Assembly: GCF_020509005.1 (NCBI RefSeq)
Contig: NC_063015.1
Location: 4,216,001-4,280,000 of the forward strand
Reading direction: 5' to 3'
DNA length: 64,000 bases
Origin: Fulvia fulva
Taxonomy: Eukaryota; Ascomycota; Dothideomycetes; Mycosphaerellales; Mycosphaerellaceae
Below the pieces are notes generated by a model. The model was not told where the DNA came from. It saw only the letters and a program-made list of their open reading frames with translations, and did not search any database. A program made the translations under genes and the position numbers. The first letter of the stretch is position 1. Every line of letters starts with the position of its first letter. Positions 54,536 through 64,000 of this stretch are shown one piece after another.

Positions 54536-55425
54536 CTCCTGGGCCAAACAGCAACCAGCAGTATCGCGACTGCGTCTGCCAGGGACCAAACGCCGCCCGG
54601 GCTCTGCAGACTTGCCAGCAGTGCACTGCTCAGTATCCTAACTACTTCCTCGATGACGATGATAATGACCAGGATGAGAATGGTACGTGCTCCTAGGCAT
54701 TACTTGGTGCAGCGGACCACTGCCCAAGACGTGGGTTGCACCTTGCAGAAGACAGCTTGCTGACGTCCATCACAGAGATCGAGACCTGGTTGCAGATCTG
54801 CGGTGTCCAGGCAGGGGGCGGCGCAATGACACCAATGCCATCGGGCACTCCCACGGCCACACAGACTGGCGTGCAGTCTTTGACCACCTCTATTCTTACC
54901 TACCCGTGCACTGACAACGACAACGACGGAAACAATGACGATGTATGTTGCCGTGCCATGTTGTGTTGGAGACACGAACTGACAAGACTGTAGTTGGACG
55001 ATGATGACCAGGACACCTGCACATCCACTGACCTTGGTCCAGTTGGCGGTGTTGTTCCACCTCCAGACATCACTCCATCTCCAACCTCTGTTCCAACCAC
55101 CATGGTCACCGGCAGCATGAGCACCATCACTCAGACCTTCGCATGCACAGATGATGACAATGATGGGAATGATGACGATGTAAGTCGAAAGCCTCATCGC
55201 GTTTTAGGCTCACGACTAATGGCAGACCAGGATGACAACGACGACCAGGACACCTGCACTCGTACCACTGTCGTCCCCGTCGGAGCCATCATCGGCACTG
55301 GCACTAACCGCCCAACAGCTTCTGGCACTGGAGTCACGCAGTACACTGGTGCAGCGGCCATGGCTACCGTTGTGCCATATGTTGGCGCTGGTGCCATATT
55401 CATGCTCGCTGGCTTCGCTATGTAA
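54243..55425 (+). CDS. Secreted, probably GPI-anchored Asp/Asn-rich protein with TSP3-like repeats, 311 aa
   Basis: Five exons: 54243-54374, 54427-54682, 54776-54942, 54994-55179, 55231-55425. Signal peptide MHNLKVVLAILTVATAAVRG. A Cys module (CRDIC..RCDN, DCVCQGPNAARALQTCQQC, about 32-118) is split by a 15-16-residue poly-Asn run. Two repeats follow, PCTDNDNDGNNDD|LDDDDQDTC and ACTDDDNDGNDDD|DDNDDQDTC, each cut by an intron in phase 0 at the same point, with DxDxDG cores like thrombospondin type-3 calcium sites. Ser/Thr/Pro linkers and a hydrophobic end (VVPYVGAGAIFMLAGFAM) suggest a GPI-anchored wall protein. Calcium binding is inference. Confidence 0.78.
54490..54534 (+). repeat. (AAC)n microsatellite in coding sequence
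   Basis: About fifteen AAC triplets with one AAT near the start, encoding poly-Asn inside exon 2 of the GPI-type protein. Length changes would keep frame. Confidence 0.9.
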
Positions 55426-55785
55426 GCGCTGTAAAAGTGCTCGCATTGAGGAGATGAAGAGAGGTTCTATGCAGTTTTTGGCAGCGACAGATCCGGGCTT
55501 GACTTTGGTGTAGCAGGCACCATCACTGTCCTTCACGACGTAGGCACGCAGAATGAGTGTATGAGTTTATGTCGGATAGCGGTAATGAATCGATTCCGAG
55601 CATGGTCGCCAATACTGTACCTACAATCTAGATGATCATCTTACGTCCGAGGGGTCTAAAAGCCGCCGGACTGGCTTCTTGTGTCGGCCCTGAGTGCCTA
55701 AAATAAACTCCGACCTGGAGCGCCCAAAGGACTTCATCTCTCTTTCTCTCATCGCGACAACCCGTCCACGCATCGAGCGTGCACA
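55426..55785. other. Intergenic, 360 bp
   Basis: 3' flank of the GPI-type protein and promoter of the next gene, with a CT-rich tract (catctctctttctctc) 40 bp before ATG 55786. Confidence 0.45.
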
Positions 55786-56460
55786 ATGCAGCAAACTCAC
55801 CGCACTCTTACATTACGCCCCAAGACCCTGCCCTTGTTCAGCCTCATATCGTCTGGTTATCGACGCTTGGTGACAAACTCGAAGCCGTACAAGGAGAGTA
55901 CTTCACGGGAGTCCGACGACGACGCTGCGCCCCCAGGTATATGGCATATGTCAAGTCGTCCGGCACTCATTCGACTCTTACGGGCCCTGACTGAGAAACA
56001 ATGGGATCAAACCGACCCCGCACTTTACGATCGCCTGTCGAGATTCTTAGGCAACTTCACTTCCAAGTTTCCGGCTGAGAGGTCTCCGGACCTGGCGCAC
56101 CTACAACTGTATCATCCAACGCGTCCCAGCCATTCTAAAGCCGTGCATGCTTACAAAGCGATTCTTGAGTCGAACCCCGCCAGTGCACGGAGCGTGCTAT
56201 CAGCGGCGTCGCGGGCCAATCGGACGCGTATGGCTTATCGTCTTGAACGCGCTTTGGACCTAGCGCTGCGCGGAGGTCACTCTGAGGACGCTGCCTGGCT
56301 CAAGACGACTATAGAGACTCAATTCCCTTGGTTCGACAAAGCCGTATCCGCGACTACTCAAAACGACTATCAAGACTCAATTCCCTTAGTTCGGCGAATC
56401 CGTACCAGCGACTATCACGACTCAATCCCCTTGGTTCGAAAAATCCGTTCCCGCGACTAA
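55786..56460 (+). CDS. Hypothetical protein with C-terminal tandem repeats, 224 aa
   Basis: Single exon; not recognised. The N-terminus (MQQTHRTLTLRPKTLPLFSLISSGYRRL) is basic and free of acids, so mitochondrial import is possible. The middle (50-185) is helical with LIRLLRALTEKQWDQ and AYRLERALDLALRGGHSEDAAWLK. The last 45 residues come from about three copies of a 45-bp unit (56306-56453) giving DSIPLVRRIRTSDY / DSIPLVRKIRSRD. The first copy is longer by 13 bp, so it is read out of register (ETQFPWFDKAVSATT). Start supported by the CT-rich leader. Confidence 0.6.
   Translation: MQQTHRTLTLRPKTLPLFSLISSGYRRLVTNSKPYKESTSRESDDDAAPPGIWHMSSRPALIRLLRALTEKQWDQTDPALYDRLSRFLGNFTSKFPAERSPDLAHLQLYHPTRPSHSKAVHAYKAILESNPASARSVLSAASRANRTRMAYRLERALDLALRGGHSEDAAWLKTTIETQFPWFDKAVSATTQNDYQDSIPLVRRIRTSDYHDSIPLVRKIRSRD
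56306..56453 (+). repeat. Three tandem 45-bp-type repeats
   Basis: Units begin cgactat at 56306, 56364 and 56409 and share gactcaatyccctt.gttcg..aa.ccgt. Units two and three are exactly 45 bp. Unit one is 58 bp and carries an extra cgactactcaaaa, itself a partial start of a unit. Confidence 0.85.
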
Positions 56461-57783
56461 AGAACGCCCCAGGCAGAAAATGGATCCCTAGAACCCTCGA
56501 TGGAGATACAAAAGTGATCACGAGAGGAGGATGGCCGTGCAGTCCGACCGTACGTCTCGAGACGCGGCTACAGCTGGTCTACGGAGCGACATCGTTGTGA
56601 CGATGTGTAGACATCTGCTGTGGTCTCAAAGTGACAGCAGAGACGATTAGATGGGAAGCAGCAGACGTCAACGACAATGTGCATTCCAAACATGCTACAT
56701 GAACGGAGCGCGGAAACAGCCCCAATTCTCTGGACCTCGAAATCGGATTCGCCTTCTCAGCTCCTCGTCCCTGTCCCCATCCCGCCTACCAGGGTCTACC
56801 GCACCTTCGGCACCGTATGCATAGTTTACACATGTCCGATGTCCCATTCCATGCCGCCTTTGCTTTGGCTGCGGAGTCCTCGGCAATCGCTCCATCATGT
56901 GGAAAGTTGCATTGCCAGGAACGGGCTGGGTCCAGTGACCAGATGGTTTCGTCTCCTTCTGGCGCCACAGCGTTCATCGATGGAGATAAGTGGCCTACTG
57001 CGCCTCGGCCGCATCCCATGGAGCCCTGTAGAACCGCTGTACTTGGCATGCGAGGTATAGTTGGCGGAGTAATCATAGCTCTGCAGCATGATTTGCACGC
57101 TCCAAGATCCGACCGAGATGGATGAACTGAAGTAGTTCAGGTTCTTGCTACAGACAAGAGGACTGACTCAGCCGTCAGGTCAAGAGACCAGCCCACAATA
57201 TGCCTCTTGTTGGTTTTGTGGACGATGACAACATCTGCTGCATTGCGGCAAGGTAGGCTTCGTCATCTGCATTTGCGCCATCGAAGATTACACAGAGGTC
57301 AATAACAGGCTAGAAGGACCATCAACGCAGGATCACTCGAGGCGTCATCTACCGATAATCCACACCTCGGTACTAGAATCACGAGCCGTGGACCTCTTCA
57401 TCATCAGGAGGTCTGGATCTAGACTCTCTACTTCCAGATGATGCCAGAGGTCGAGCGACTCCTCGCCTTTCTCTTCCTCTGCCATTGCAAAGTCAGCTAG
57501 CAACCATGTAAGTACCGCTTTTCTGCCAACACGAGTATTTGAGAACGGATCGTGAACAGCAAAAGCCGAGACATTGAAGTTCGCTATTCTTGAGCATCTC
57601 GCAGCTGCACACTGCCTTCCATGGCCAAACTACACAGGATCTGAAGCATGCTATCTTGACCACTCGGCATGCTGCAATAGAGGCTCGTATGCTCGATACT
57701 GTGCTCAGATGACGGATCTAGCAACACCATAAGGTCTCGCTCATTACATGCTTGGACTCCCTCCCCCTCGACCCCTCACTTCC

Positions 57784-57822
<39 letters not shown>

Positions 57823-58189
57823 AGACCCAGCACTCAACCTCCACCCCGGCTGCAGAGGCGGGAAACACACCACATGGTCCGCATCCAGCCCCAACCTCCC
57901 TTCCTTACAGTACACCATTGTCCCCCAGACAGATTTTCCTTCGGGGAATGCATATTCGATCTTGCAGCTGTCGAGGCCGACGTGTGAACGCAGACAATCG
58001 CAGAGTGGGTTCGGGTCACCGCCTGTGTAGCAAAAACTTCACATGTGCATGTGATAGCCACGACATCTCTCCATGACCATTTACACGCTCAGCTTCTGTG
58101 GATCAGCTAGCTCCAATACGCCACCACAATTTTTCAAACTCCTACTCAGTACATCCTACCTACCACCACCTGTAAATCCATGTACCACC
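56461..58189. other. 1.7-kb intergenic region
   Basis: No credible gene. The plus frame 56677-57060 lacks domains. A (CT)n microsatellite of about 30 bp lies at 57789-57818. The right end is the 3' flank of the FAD-oxidoreductase pseudogene. Confidence 0.45.
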
Positions 58190-60063
58190 TCACCCACAAC
58201 CTCTACACAACCTCCCATCCTCCAACCCATACCTCCACTCCTCACTCCCCACCCCACTAACCACATACAAACTGCTCGTCGGATCCCACCTCTCCTTCAC
58301 CTCCTTCAACCCATCATAATCCCCATAGAAGTCCCTCGCAAACTCGCTATCATACGGATTCGCCTCGTTCATATAAGCTCCCATCTCCGGTGCCCACTCC
58401 CTCCACAACGTCTCCTTATTCTCCTCCATCCAAGCCGGGCTCTCATCCAGCACATCTTGGGGCGTATTCGTTCCGTTCAGAGATGCTGACGCACCGCCGA
58501 CGTAGACGTGGAGGTACGCCGATCTCCAAAAAGGTAAAAGAGCGCCCCAGCGAGACTCATCGGCGTTCTGTACGCCAGGGCCGCCGGAGAGGCCGATGAT
58601 TGCGTAGGTCCCGGCTGTGGCGTTTTGGGATGCTACTGCGCGGCGGACGTATTGGACGAGCTTCTCGTGCGGGATGGAAGTCTCGTTGCGGCCGAGCAGA
58701 CGTGAAGAGGATACGCCGCCTGAGCCGGCTGTGTTGGAGCGGGAGATGGAGGTGTAGAATTCCTTGCATGTTGCTGGAGGGGAAGGTGACCAAGTGACGC
58801 TGAGAGTCGTGTTGGAGGGATCGTAGGCCTGGAGGTGAGCTAGGATGGGGTGGATGAGGTCGTTGACTTTTTCTGTGGTGGTGTTGAAGGACCAGAAGAT
58901 TTGTGTCAACACTGCGCCGTCAGTACCCGACGTGAGGGATGGATTGAACTTCATGGCTGTCTCGCCAGAGGACAATGTTGCTGCGCCTGCAGGGCCGGCA
59001 TCCATGAGGTCTGGGAGTTTGCGGATGAGATAGGCCGCTGCGTCCCAGGAGGCGGCTGTGTTGTTGTTGTCTTCTGGTGTGATGGACAGTGTTCCTGTTA
59101 CGACATTCTCTGGCATGAATGACATACTCCGTGACAACGCCGTACTGGCCACCGCCTCCACCACGGATGGCCCAGAAGAGATCTTCATTCTCCACCTCGT
59201 TCGCAATGAGGATCTCGCCAGTGGTGGTGACGATGGTGACCTGCAGGACCTGCTGACTGGCCAATCCCACGGTACTAGCCAACGGTCCGTGTCCGCCACC
59301 TTGGACATATCCTCCCAGCCCGACAGAAGGATCCTGTCCCGTGGTCACGACTCTTCCTTGATCCATTGCGAACTCCAAAATATCGCCCCAGACAAGTCCA
59401 CTACCAACAACGAACACATCTTCCGCCCCAATTTGTCCAGGAACATTCCAGCTCTTCTCCCTGCGCAAAGTCCTGAACCACCTCGTCCAAATGCTCAACC
59501 CGAACGCCCCACTACTCCTGCCACTGAGATCATGTCCCGTACCCTTGACAACAATCCTGACATCGCGATCTGCAGCCCACTTCATCGCCGTGGCGACTTG
59601 TCGTTCGGTTGTAGCATTCACAACATAAGATGGCAGGCCTCCCAAGTGACAACCTCTCGATGCGATGTAACTGCTCGCGGTAGGTGGTATGCAAGAGTCA
59701 TTCGCGAAGATAGTCGCGCCGATGGACTCTGGCAAGTTTTGATGGAAGAAGCTGTTGCTCCATCACGTGCTGGTCGTGTTGCACGATACGTGAGAGTTGA
59801 AAGGGTTGCCTGGGTAGCATGAGGAGGCGACGGGAGTTGTGGAAATAAGGGTATTATTGATGGTGGTGTTGAGGTGGTGCCATTCCCGCGGTAGTGTCAA
59901 TATCTATGCTCGCTGATGGGCAAGCGTGGAAGTGGTTGAGATGTACCTGGTCTGAAGGCCAAGTGCCATCGATGGGATTAGCTTTGCATTGTGGTACAGT
60001 GTTTGCCGAGGCGAACGAAGACGCAGAAGTGGCCAAAAGGAGCGATTGTATCAGCGACGCCAT
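58190..60063 (-). pseudogene. Secreted FAD-linked oxidoreductase (berberine-bridge type), disrupted
   Basis: Exon 1 60063-59947 encodes a signal peptide (MASLIQSLLLATSASSFASA) and NPIDGTWPSDQ; a 43-bp intron leads to exon 2 from 59903 (EWHHLNTTINNTLISTTPVASSCYPG). A TGA at 59763-59765 interrupts SCNTTST/WSNSFFHQN, after which the frame continues through the FAD-binding domain (ATAMKWAADRDVRIVVKGTGHDLSGRS, GQDPSVGLGGYVQGGGHGPL, FWAIRGGGGGQYGVVTEYV). At about 59107-59130 the frame shifts between YVIHA and PENVVTGTLSI. The C-terminal BBE region then runs to 58190, ending GLEDGRLCRGCG. Two lesions in one gene argue for a pseudogene; base errors cannot be excluded. Family members oxidise sugars or alkaloid-like metabolites with bound FAD. 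Confidence 0.8.
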
Positions 60064-60420
60064 TGTGGAAAACGAATGCGATGTGTGATGGAATGAAAAC
60101 AGCACGGTGCGACCTTTTGTAGGGACATCTTGGTGGTCGAGGTGCTAGGCAGTGCGACAGATCCACTCCTCGCTTTGCACGGACAGCAGAGTCGTCAAGT
60201 GGATACACCCACTGCCATTGAAGATGCTCGTTGGATCGAATAATGCTGCCTGGAAGAAGCTGTGCGTGCTATAGTAGTACAGTAGGTTAGTGATCGTCGT
60301 GTGGGTCGGAAGCCTCGTACTCGCAACCGAAGGATCCGACTAAAAGTCTTCGAAGGCGAGCAATGACAATTCATCTGCATTCCCACCGTTTATACTATCT
60401 GGCCGTACGAATGTCGATCT
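60064..60420. other. Intergenic, 357 bp
   Basis: Former promoter of the FAD-oxidoreductase pseudogene and 3' flank of the cysteine-rich gene; nothing else seen. Confidence 0.4.
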
Positions 60421-61115
60421 CTAAGCGTTTCTAGCCTTGATTCTGCTTTGCCGAAGTTCTAACCCCAAGCTTGAGGTGGAGTCGCCACTGTGAAGTGTTT
60501 CGTCAGCTGGCTGGTCTGCCACATCCGCAACGACAGCTGAGTACCCACAAGAGAGCGCAGTCCAGCAGGCACCAGGAACAGTACTTCCCACATATCCTCC
60601 ACTTTCACAGATCTCACCAGATGCCCATGGTAGCTGGAAGTACTCATTGCACGCATGGCGAGGCATAACTCCGTGAGTGGTGTCGTTCTTGTGATCGTAG
60701 CACTTGAAGAAGAGAGACAGCGTGATACAACGCTCATCGTTACAGTCGAGCGACTTGGTGTAATGGTCTCCGGTGGCTATGCGGACGCCCTGTGATGACT
60801 GCTCGTGGCAGTACTTCCTGGCAGCTGGACATTGCTATCAGCAGTCCGCAATCAAGATGAGCCCTGAGGTGGCGCACCGCTGGCAAAGTCTTCCGTGGTC
60901 GCTGTATGGTCCTGCGCAATGCAAAAGACAGCCAACTCGGGTTCTGTCTGGAGGACGTGATCTCCCGAGTCAAGAGGAGTCTTGCTGCGGCGTCAGCATT
61001 CAGGATTTGGATAATTGATGCAATGCTCATTTACCTCCAGATCCGATGAGTGTGATGGCAGTGAGAACACAGTGCCGACGTAGAGCGTCGTGGCGAGCGC
61101 GATTCTGGTAAGCAT
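60421..61115 (-). CDS. Small secreted cysteine-rich protein, about 164 aa (effector-like)
   Basis: Exon 1 61115-61035 encodes MLTRIALATTLYVGTVFSLPSHSSDLE, a signal peptide. Exon 2 60834-60421 starts after a TAG acceptor and gives QCPAARKYCHEQ.. with nine Cys in about 100 residues (DCNDERC, FKCYDHKN, RHACNEYFQLPWASGEICESGG, GACWTALSCGYS), then a Cys-free Asp/Ser tail. Both exons are phase 0. The intervening 200 bp starts GTAAAT and is long for this genome; a middle exon may be hidden there, since 60960-60870 also looks coding in one frame. No named family recognised. Size, signal and Cys density are those of fungal effectors or antimicrobial-type proteins. Confidence 0.6.
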
Positions 61116-61529
61116 CTTGGCGTCGTTTTGTTCGATGAAGTGGGTGTGTTGGCGAACAAGCCGTCGAAGTGTTGACGAGAAGACATGATGGATTGAGAAG
61201 TTGTAATGCCACCACCGGCGCTTGCTTTCAACTCGTACTGAAGCAGAAAGTCCTGCGGAGCGAATGCCACTTCCCATGGTTGGCTGGCAGGCGTCGCTTA
61301 ACTGTGGTGTCCCGTTCCTGCCTTGGAACGATCAGCACGCCTCCTCCTCCTCCGTACTTGCTGAAGGAGTGGTGAAGAAATGGTGCGAGTGATGTCGACG
61401 CCTCTCCATGATGTAGATAAGGACCAAGTCGTCCTTCGACCAAGTGGTATGCTGTTGTGGAAAGTGCTCCGTCTAGCCGTGCTTCGCCTTCGCATAATCA
61501 TCACTCTGAATGATCAACGCCCCATGACC
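61116..61529. other. Intergenic, 414 bp
   Basis: Promoter and leader of the cysteine-rich gene (the minus frame stays open to 61277 without a better ATG) and 3' flank of POP4. Confidence 0.4.
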
Positions 61530-62213
61530 TCACAGATCCACATCATAATGCGGCCTGAACTTCTTGTTCGCCCGATCGGGTGCCCTCGTCTCGAAGTGAC
61601 TTCCATATACCTCAAAACCCACGGGCTTCTTCCCTTCCTCTTCGAACGGCACCTCCAGCCTGAACACCGTATGCTCCTTCGGCACAGTCTTTATCTGATC
61701 CTTCTCCGTGATGACATCAAACGTGAACTTGGTATCCCTCACCACAACTCCCTTCAACCCAACCCTGCTCGGACATCGACTCCTCACGACCTCAACAAGC
61801 GCACCATGGTAGTCGGCAGAGACGAGCAGAGGACCTGCAGAGTTGCCGTCGATGTATGCACGACCAGCTGTGATGCCGAGTATCTCGCGAATGTAGCTGC
61901 ACCAAAGGGTGTGGAGGGGCTCGTAGATGGAGTATTTGCGTTGCGATTTTGGGATGTCGAAGATGCAGAGGGCGCGCTTCTGTTTGGCGTTCAACGGCTT
62001 TGGCTTGTTGCTCTTTCGAGAGGCTTTCGCCTTTTGATGCCGGTCGTACTGGCGTTTGGAGCGGGCATTCAGTGTCGGGTCTGGTGCGGATGGGCGCAGG
62101 AGGAGGGGTCGTTGCTTGACCTTTTCGCGGAGAATGGTGGCAGCGTGGTCGGGGGAATGCGCGCGCTCCAGGACATGTTGAGATATGTTGGTAGTGTCTG
62201 GCTGTGAGGCCAT
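61530..62213 (-). CDS. POP4: RNase P/MRP protein subunit Pop4 (p29-like), 227 aa
   Basis: Nuclear/nucleolar protein of the ribonucleoproteins that mature tRNA 5' ends and rRNA. Single exon. The N-terminal half is helical and basic (RPLLLRPSAPDPTLNARSKRQYDRHQKAKASRKSNKPKPLNAKQKRAL in segments), with YEPLHTLWCSYIREILG (about 98-115). The UPF0086/Pop4 Sm-like barrel follows: LLVSADYHGALVEVVRSRCPSRVGLKGVVVRDTKFTFDVITEKDQIKTVPKEHTVFRLEVP, ending near GFEVYGSHFETRAPDRANKKFR. Length is close to fungal Pop4. It is head to head with PDX3, about 300 bp apart. Confidence 0.92.
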   Translation of the reverse strand: MASQPDTTNISQHVLERAHSPDHAATILREKVKQRPLLLRPSAPDPTLNARSKRQYDRHQKAKASRKSNKPKPLNAKQKRALCIFDIPKSQRKYSIYEPLHTLWCSYIREILGITAGRAYIDGNSAGPLLVSADYHGALVEVVRSRCPSRVGLKGVVVRDTKFTFDVITEKDQIKTVPKEHTVFRLEVPFEEEGKKPVGFEVYGSHFETRAPDRANKKFRPHYDVDL

Positions 62214-62522
62214 GTTGGGTGGGCCTTGTCACATTGTTGTGTGAGGCCAGAATGTCAAAGAGGTTGGAGATGGATCTGGAGCTTGAAAGCGCAATCGCGG
62301 CCGCGATGACTCCACGCCGATGAACTCCCATAGATAGAACCATCATGCCATGCCGTCATCGAGCAACACACGAGATATATCACGGCATCACACCAAGTGC
62401 ACAGTACAACGATTAGCATCTCGATGCTGTGTCGCAAGCTCGCCCTTCGATACAGCCTTCGCACCTGCTACCCACCATCCCATATTCACCACCTCCACTC
62501 CCCCCCATCCCACTTCGCCTCA
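62214..62522. promoter_or_regulatory. Divergent promoter, POP4 / PDX3
   Basis: 309 bp. The PDX3 side includes an in-frame ATG at 62424 followed by a Pro/His-rich stretch over a pyrimidine-rich tract (cactccccccc), read here as leader but possibly a mitochondrial presequence. Confidence 0.45.
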
Positions 62523-63209
62523 ATGTCAACACCGGGAAAGAAGATCTTCGCCCCTGGCGGCACAAACGACTCCCTCCAAGCCGAACAATACACCAAGGGC
62601 TCCCTGACAATTGACCAACTCGACAAGGACCCTTTCACACAGTTCGACATTTGGTTCAAGCACGCCAACGCCGAAAAGGTGTATCACCCCGAAACAGTTA
62701 CGTTATCAACAGCGGAACTGCCTTCCGGCAGAGTATCTGCGAGAATGGTTTATCTCAAGGAAATGGACGATAAAGGTTTCGTCATCTACTCGAATTGGGG
62801 CACGAGCAGGAAAGCCTCCGATGTGGCGAGCAATCCCCACGCAGCGCTGACATTCTGGTGGCGGGAGTTGGAGCGACAAGTGCGTGTTGAAGGGCCATGC
62901 GAGCGCTTGACTTCGGAGGAAAGTCAGGTCTACTATGATACGAGGATCAGAGGGAGTCGACTTGGGGCGTGGGCAAGTCAGCAGAGTAAGGTGTTGCAGG
63001 ATAGGGAAGAGTTGGAGGAGCAGGTGAAGGATGTGGAGAGGAAGTTTGACGGGAAAGAAGAGATTCCTGTTCCGGAGTTTTGGGGTGGACTGAGGGTGAG
63101 GCCGCAGATGGTCGAATTTTGGCAGGGACGGCCGAGTCGGTTGCATGACCGGTTCAGGTATACGAAAGGGGAGGATGGGGAGTGGAGGGTTGACAGGCTG
63201 AGTCCGTGA
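62523..63209 (+). CDS. PDX3: Pyridoxamine 5'-phosphate oxidase, 228 aa
   Basis: FMN enzyme that oxidises pyridoxamine-P or pyridoxine-P to pyridoxal 5'-phosphate, the last step of vitamin B6 salvage. Single exon. The split-barrel flavin domain shows DPFTQFDIWFKHA, SARMVYLKEMDDKGFVIYSNWGTSRKASDVASNPHAALTFWWRELERQVRVEGPCERL (in segments, with the RxxYLK and FMN-phosphate Ser/Lys). The C-terminal signature FWGGLRVRPQMVEFWQGRPSRLHDRFRY is complete. Length from ATG 62523 equals yeast Pdx3 in my recollection. The in-frame ATG at 62424 would add 33 residues rich in Arg/His, perhaps for mitochondrial import. Confidence 0.94.
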   Translation: MSTPGKKIFAPGGTNDSLQAEQYTKGSLTIDQLDKDPFTQFDIWFKHANAEKVYHPETVTLSTAELPSGRVSARMVYLKEMDDKGFVIYSNWGTSRKASDVASNPHAALTFWWRELERQVRVEGPCERLTSEESQVYYDTRIRGSRLGAWASQQSKVLQDREELEEQVKDVERKFDGKEEIPVPEFWGGLRVRPQMVEFWQGRPSRLHDRFRYTKGEDGEWRVDRLSP

Positions 63210-63375
63210 GCTGGTCATCATAGGACATCGCATGAGTCAACTGTTTCTTGCCAAGAAGTCCTACCACATGGTCGGAATGAAGACTTCGCACCTCCGACTA
63301 TATTAGACGCTGTCTCATCCACTCCTATCATCCAGTTCGACTTCTCCACAGTCCGCAGGAGGACAGATCTCTGAG

Positions 63376-64000
63376 ATGATGGCCGCCCAACATGTCAACC
63401 CCAACCCGCCAACTTACGACCATGCTTTGGCAGCCTTACCCACCCGTGCAGAACTCCTTACCATGACCCCGGCACAAGTCGAACACCAAGAACGGATCGA
63501 ACGTCTCGAGCACGATCGGAAAGTCCGTCAGCATGAGCTACGGCGCCTGGAGTCGGGTCCCGCCGCAGATACTGCCGCAGCCCACGCCAAAGCACAGGCC
63601 GAAGCTGAAGCTCGCCGCACGTATAACAATCTCCTGAACCAAGTCTCGACCATCGTCGATCAAGGCTGGAACGTACCAGGCACAGAAGAGCTCTCCAAGC
63701 CAGCGAAAAAGCTGTCGAGCTTCCTTTGCAAAATTCTGAATGCGGACTATCTGAACGGTACCAACCAATTCGATCTTTGCTGCTGCTCTTGGAACACAAA
63801 GCACCTCCATGCGGTCGGTGCCAGAGGGGGTGTCACAAATGCTCAGCAAGACCGAATTAAAGTCGTCAGGGACGCTGCCCAGGAACCCAACCTTTCTTAT
63901 GATCTCGTGAAAGCGCTAATGCTGCAGTACTCTGATTACCAGCATTCAAGTTGGAGGTACACTAACTCTCTTGCTGAACATGGTCGCTGGGAAGCAGTCA
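63376..64000 (+). CDS. Hypothetical protein, N-terminal part (runs off right edge)
   Basis: Open from two adjacent ATGs (63376 and 63379) to the window end, 208 codons with no stop. Not recognised. The N-terminus is Pro/Asn-rich, followed by a charged coiled coil (about 35-60, VEHQERIERLEHDRKVRQHELRRLE) and an Ala-rich stretch. A mixed alpha/beta region has a Cys triplet (FDLCCCSWNTKHLHAV). Could be intronless so far or spliced beyond the edge. Confidence 0.6.
   Translation, partial: MMAAQHVNPNPPTYDHALAALPTRAELLTMTPAQVEHQERIERLEHDRKVRQHELRRLESGPAADTAAAHAKAQAEAEARRTYNNLLNQVSTIVDQGWNVPGTEELSKPAKKLSSFLCKILNADYLNGTNQFDLCCCSWNTKHLHAVGARGGVTNAQQDRIKVVRDAAQEPNLSYDLVKALMLQYSDYQHSSWRYTNSLAEHGRWEAV

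Noticed and set aside
1..64000. CRISPR arrays, operons, bacterial insertion sequences, tRNA or rRNA genes
   Set aside because: None seen. Spliced monocistronic genes and fungal protein families mark this as eukaryotic; no cloverleaf or rRNA-like sequence was noticed by eye.

Overview
The window looks like a chromosome segment of a filamentous ascomycete, probably a dothideomycete (class-level placement is inference). Genes are single or few-exon. Introns are mostly 45-100 bp with GT..AG ends and CTAAC-like branch points (one inferred intron is about 200 bp), and several leaders are CT-rich. Old repeats carry the two-strand C-to-T pattern of repeat-induced point mutation (RIP).

Positions 1-14,890 are a nested transposon island. 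It opens with the 5' end of a Ty1/copia element on the minus strand (235-bp LTR, half-tRNA primer site, open gag running off the left edge). Next come relics heavily mutated in a RIP-like way: a LINE 3' half (plus), a Ty3/gypsy-type gag with an LTR-like end (minus), a copia RNase H end (plus) and a second LINE (plus). A full-length, apparently intact 5.14-kb Tad/jockey-type LINE (minus; ORF1 and ORF2 overlapping by ATGA; 15-bp target-site duplication) sits inside that second, older and related LINE. A 2,256-bp block spanning the 5' half of the intact LINE plus flanking relic is repeated in direct tandem with no difference seen.

From about 15 kb to the right edge the DNA is gene-rich. Housekeeping genes recognised: HCNGP/SAP30BP-like regulator and proteasome beta subunit Pre4 (head to head); Rxt2-like Rpd3L subunit and a LisH/SRP40-like nucleolar protein (head to head); RNase P/MRP subunit Pop4 and pyridoxamine-phosphate oxidase Pdx3 (head to head). 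Others are an RRM-like protein, a two-RRM protein, an LRR protein, a SANT-like nuclear protein, an MFS transporter, a GT34 glycosyltransferase, a calcineurin-like phosphoesterase, a 2OG-Fe(II) oxygenase, a C2H2 transcription factor and three F-box/2EXR-like proteins.

From about 37 kb rightward accessory and decaying genes are mixed in: a pyruvate-decarboxylase-like gene with an in-frame TGA, a HpcH/HpaI aldolase lacking its usual C-terminus, a secreted FAD oxidoreductase pseudogene with a stop and a frameshift, a GPI-type Asp/Asn-rich protein with TSP3-like DxDxDG repeats on successive exons, and a small secreted cysteine-rich protein. Exon models were made by eye from splice signals and frame continuity; no search or alignment was run.
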